From the NCBI RefSeq assembly GCF_900964775.1, contig NC_041806.1, forward strand, positions 12,662,610-12,726,609: a stretch of DNA of 64,000 nt, read 5' to 3'. Below, piece after piece: positions 61,958 to 64,000 of this stretch. Source of the DNA: Scleropages formosus. Lineage: Eukaryota; Chordata; Actinopteri; Osteoglossiformes; Osteoglossidae. Numbering within the stretch: position 1 is the first letter of the stretch; every line of letters begins with the position of its first letter. Both the position numbers and the translations under genes were made by a program. The notes below the pieces were generated by a model, which was not told the origin of the DNA, did not search any database, and saw nothing but the letters and a program-made list of their open reading frames with translations.

Positions 61958-64000
61958 CCCCTCCGCGAACCGCCACCTTACCAAGGTGGAGGGGTTTGAG
62001 TGCCTGAATGATCTCAGGAGCTATGTTGCCTGGGGCTATATGCCCCTGGTAGGGTCTCCCAAGGCAAACAGGTCCTGGGTGACAGACGAGACAAAGCGCG
62101 GTTCAAAATCCCCTTATGACTATTAAATCAAGGCTCTCGTTCACCCCGCCCGGTATGGGGTCACGGGGGCCCCACCCTGGAGCCAGGCCTGGGGGGGGGG
62201 GCTCGCATGTGAGTGCCTGGTGGCCAGGTCTATGCCCACGGGGCCTGGCCGGGCTTAGCCCGAAGCCAAGAGGTGGAGCCGCTCTTCGGTGGGCTCACCA
62301 CCTGCCGGAGAGGACATAAGGGGCCGGTGAGTTGTGATTTGGGCGGTGGTCGGGGCTGAGTGCCCGCCCGACCCAAACCTCGGACGCCAACTCTGGCTCT
62401 TGGGACTTGGAATGTCACCTCATTGGCGAGGAAGGAGCCTGAGCTAGTGCAGGAGGTTGAGAGATACCGTCTAGATATAGTCGGGCTCACTTCCACTCAC
62501 AGCTTGGGTTCTGGAACCACTCTTCTCAACCAAGGGTGGGCTCTCCACTATTCTGGCGTTGCCAAGGGTGAGAGGCAACGGGCGGGTGTGGGCTTATTAA
62601 TAGCCCCCCAGTTCAGCCGCCATGTGTTGGAGTCTACTCCGGTGAATGAGATGGTCGTCTCCCTGTGCCTTCGGGTCAGGGAACGGTCTCTCACTGTCGT
62701 TTGTGCTTATGCGCCTAGCGGCAGTGTAGAGTACCCGGCCTTTTTAGAGTCCCTGGGGGGCGTGCTGGAAAGCACTCCCACTAGGGACTCTGTCGTTCTA
62801 CTGGGGGACTTTAACGCCCACGTGGGCAGCGACAGTGACACCTGGAGGGGCGTGATTGGGAGGAACGGCCTCCCTGATCTGAACCCGAGTGGTGAGTTGT
62901 TACTGGATTTCTGTGCTAGTCACGGTTTGTCCATAACGAACACCATGTTCATGCATAAGGGTGTCCATCAGTGCACTTGGCACCAGGACACCCTAGGTCG
63001 GAGGTCGATAGTCGACTTTGTAGTCGTTTCTTCTGATCTTTGGCCATATGTCTTGGACACTCGGATGAAGAGAGGGGCTGAGCTGTCAACTGATCACCAC
63101 CTGGTGGCGAGTTGGATTCGATGGCGGGGGAAAAAGCTGGACAGACCTGGCAGGCCCAAACGCATAGTGAGGGTCTGTTGGGAACGTTTGGCGGAGGCCC
63201 CTGTCAGAGAGGTCTTCAACTCCCACCTCCGACAGAGCTTCAACCAGGTCCCCAGGGAGACTGGGGACATTGAGTCCGAACGGACTATGTTCCACACCTC
63301 CGTTGGTCGGGGCGGCGGTTCGGAGCTGCGGCCATAAAGTCTCCGGTGCCTGTCGCGGCAGCAATCCCCGAACACGGTGGTGGACACCGGAGGTAAGGGA
63401 TGCCGTTAAGCTAAAGAAGGAGTTCTATCAGGCCTGGCTGGCTCATGGGACTCCTGAAGCAGTTGACGGGTACCAGTGGGCCAGACGGAACGTGGCTCTA
63501 GCAGTCGCCGCGGCAAAAACTCAGGCCTGGGAGGAGTTCGGTGAGGCTATGGAGGAAGACTTTCGGTTGGCCTTAAAGAGATTCTGGCAAACCGTCCGGT
63601 GACTCAGAAGGGGAAAGCGGTGTTCCACCAACACTGTTTACAGTGGAAGTGGTGCGCTGCTGACCTCAACTGAGGATGTCCTCGGGCAGTGGAAGAAGTA
63701 CTTTGAGGATCTCCTCAATCCCTCTGACGCGCCTTCCGTAGAGGAAGCTGAGGCCGGGGACTCGGAGGGGGACTCGTCCATTACCCTGGCTGAAGTTGCT
63801 GAGGTAGTCAAAAAACTCCTCGGTGGCAAGGCTCCGGGGCTGGATGAGATCCGCCCCGAGTTTCTCAAGTTGTGGGGTTGTCTTGGCTGACACGCCTCTG
63901 CAGTGTTGCGTGGAGCTTGGGAACGGTGCCTCTGGACTGGCAGACCGGGGTGGTGGTCCCTCTTTTTAAGAAGGGGGACCGGAGATTGTGTTCCAACTAT
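61958..64000 (+). mobile_element. Rex3 (RTE-group) LINE, 5' end to window edge
   Basis: It starts CCCCTCCGCGAACCGCCACC, the same 5' end as the minus copy ending near 34055, and reaches the start of the RT at the window edge. The endonuclease frame (62360-63337, 325 aa) is open, with '[20 protein letters not shown]', '[19 protein letters not shown]', '[16 protein letters not shown]' and '[17 protein letters not shown]', so all main APE catalytic motifs are visible. Frameshifts follow near 63300 and 63600. It landed inside the L2. Whether it is complete beyond the window is unknown. Confidence 0.93.
61962..61996 (+). promoter_or_regulatory. Conserved 5' hairpin of Rex3
   Basis: CCACCTTACCAAGGTGG (61973-61989) is a perfect 7-bp stem with a 3-base loop at the extreme 5' end of the element. 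In the older copy near 34040 the stem has decayed. It could mark the transcript start or an RNA structure used in translation or retrotransposition. Confidence 0.5.

Overview
The window is vertebrate nuclear DNA, almost certainly from a ray-finned fish. It holds four intron-bearing host genes with GT-AG splice sites in a very dense mixture of fish retroelements: Rex1, Rex3, L2 and Tx1-type LINEs, a tRNA-derived SINE with a (TG)n tail, Ty3/gypsy LTR remains and a hAT transposon. Nothing prokaryotic is present. The SINE type makes me suspect an osteoglossomorph (arowana-like) fish, but that is from memory and cannot be proven here.

Host genes: PDCD2L (minus strand, 13.8-20.7 kb, 6 coding exons, 366 aa), NQO1 (plus, 35.3-38.8 kb, 6 exons, 278 aa, with a TATA box), a SPATA2-like gene (minus, 41.7-43.5 kb, 2 coding exons, 562 aa) and CDK10 (plus, 48.9-52.0 kb, 13 exons, 360 aa). 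I rebuilt each gene exon by exon. Every junction keeps phase and all four reading frames are whole. A fifth host-like piece at 11.95-12.27 kb resembles the last exon of an expanded, uncharacterised fish protein family and carries an in-frame TAG. Coding-like sequence with one good splice pair at 24.4-24.9 kb is unidentified.

Layout: 1-5.3 kb is a Rex1 copy followed by a Tx1-type LINE whose 3' UTR holds a solo LTR and two SINEs. 5.3-13.7 kb holds SINEs, an L2 copy carrying a 521-bp insert, and a 5'-truncated Rex3 inserted into a SINE tail. 13.8-20.7 kb is PDCD2L, with a Rex1 in intron 2 and nested SINEs in intron 4. 21-30 kb is repeat-rich. 30.7-34.06 kb is a complete-length Rex3. 35-52 kb is the gene-rich part. 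52.4-54.9 kb is a decayed hAT transposase gene cut by a SINE. 56.2-64 kb is a three-layer nest: a Ty3/gypsy element entered by an L2, in turn entered by a Rex3 that runs off the window.

The four genes do not form a pathway: ribosome assembly (PDCD2L), quinone detoxification (NQO1), ubiquitin signalling (SPATA2-like) and transcription/cell-cycle kinase signalling (CDK10). The main interest is in genome dynamics: a SINE with an internal inversion in a CDK10 intron, a LINE/LTR junction present at two loci, a PDCD2L splice-donor segment copied beside a SINE, a long near-perfect hairpin downstream of NQO1, and a SINE whose 3' end resembles that of Rex3. I found no new multi-gene system.
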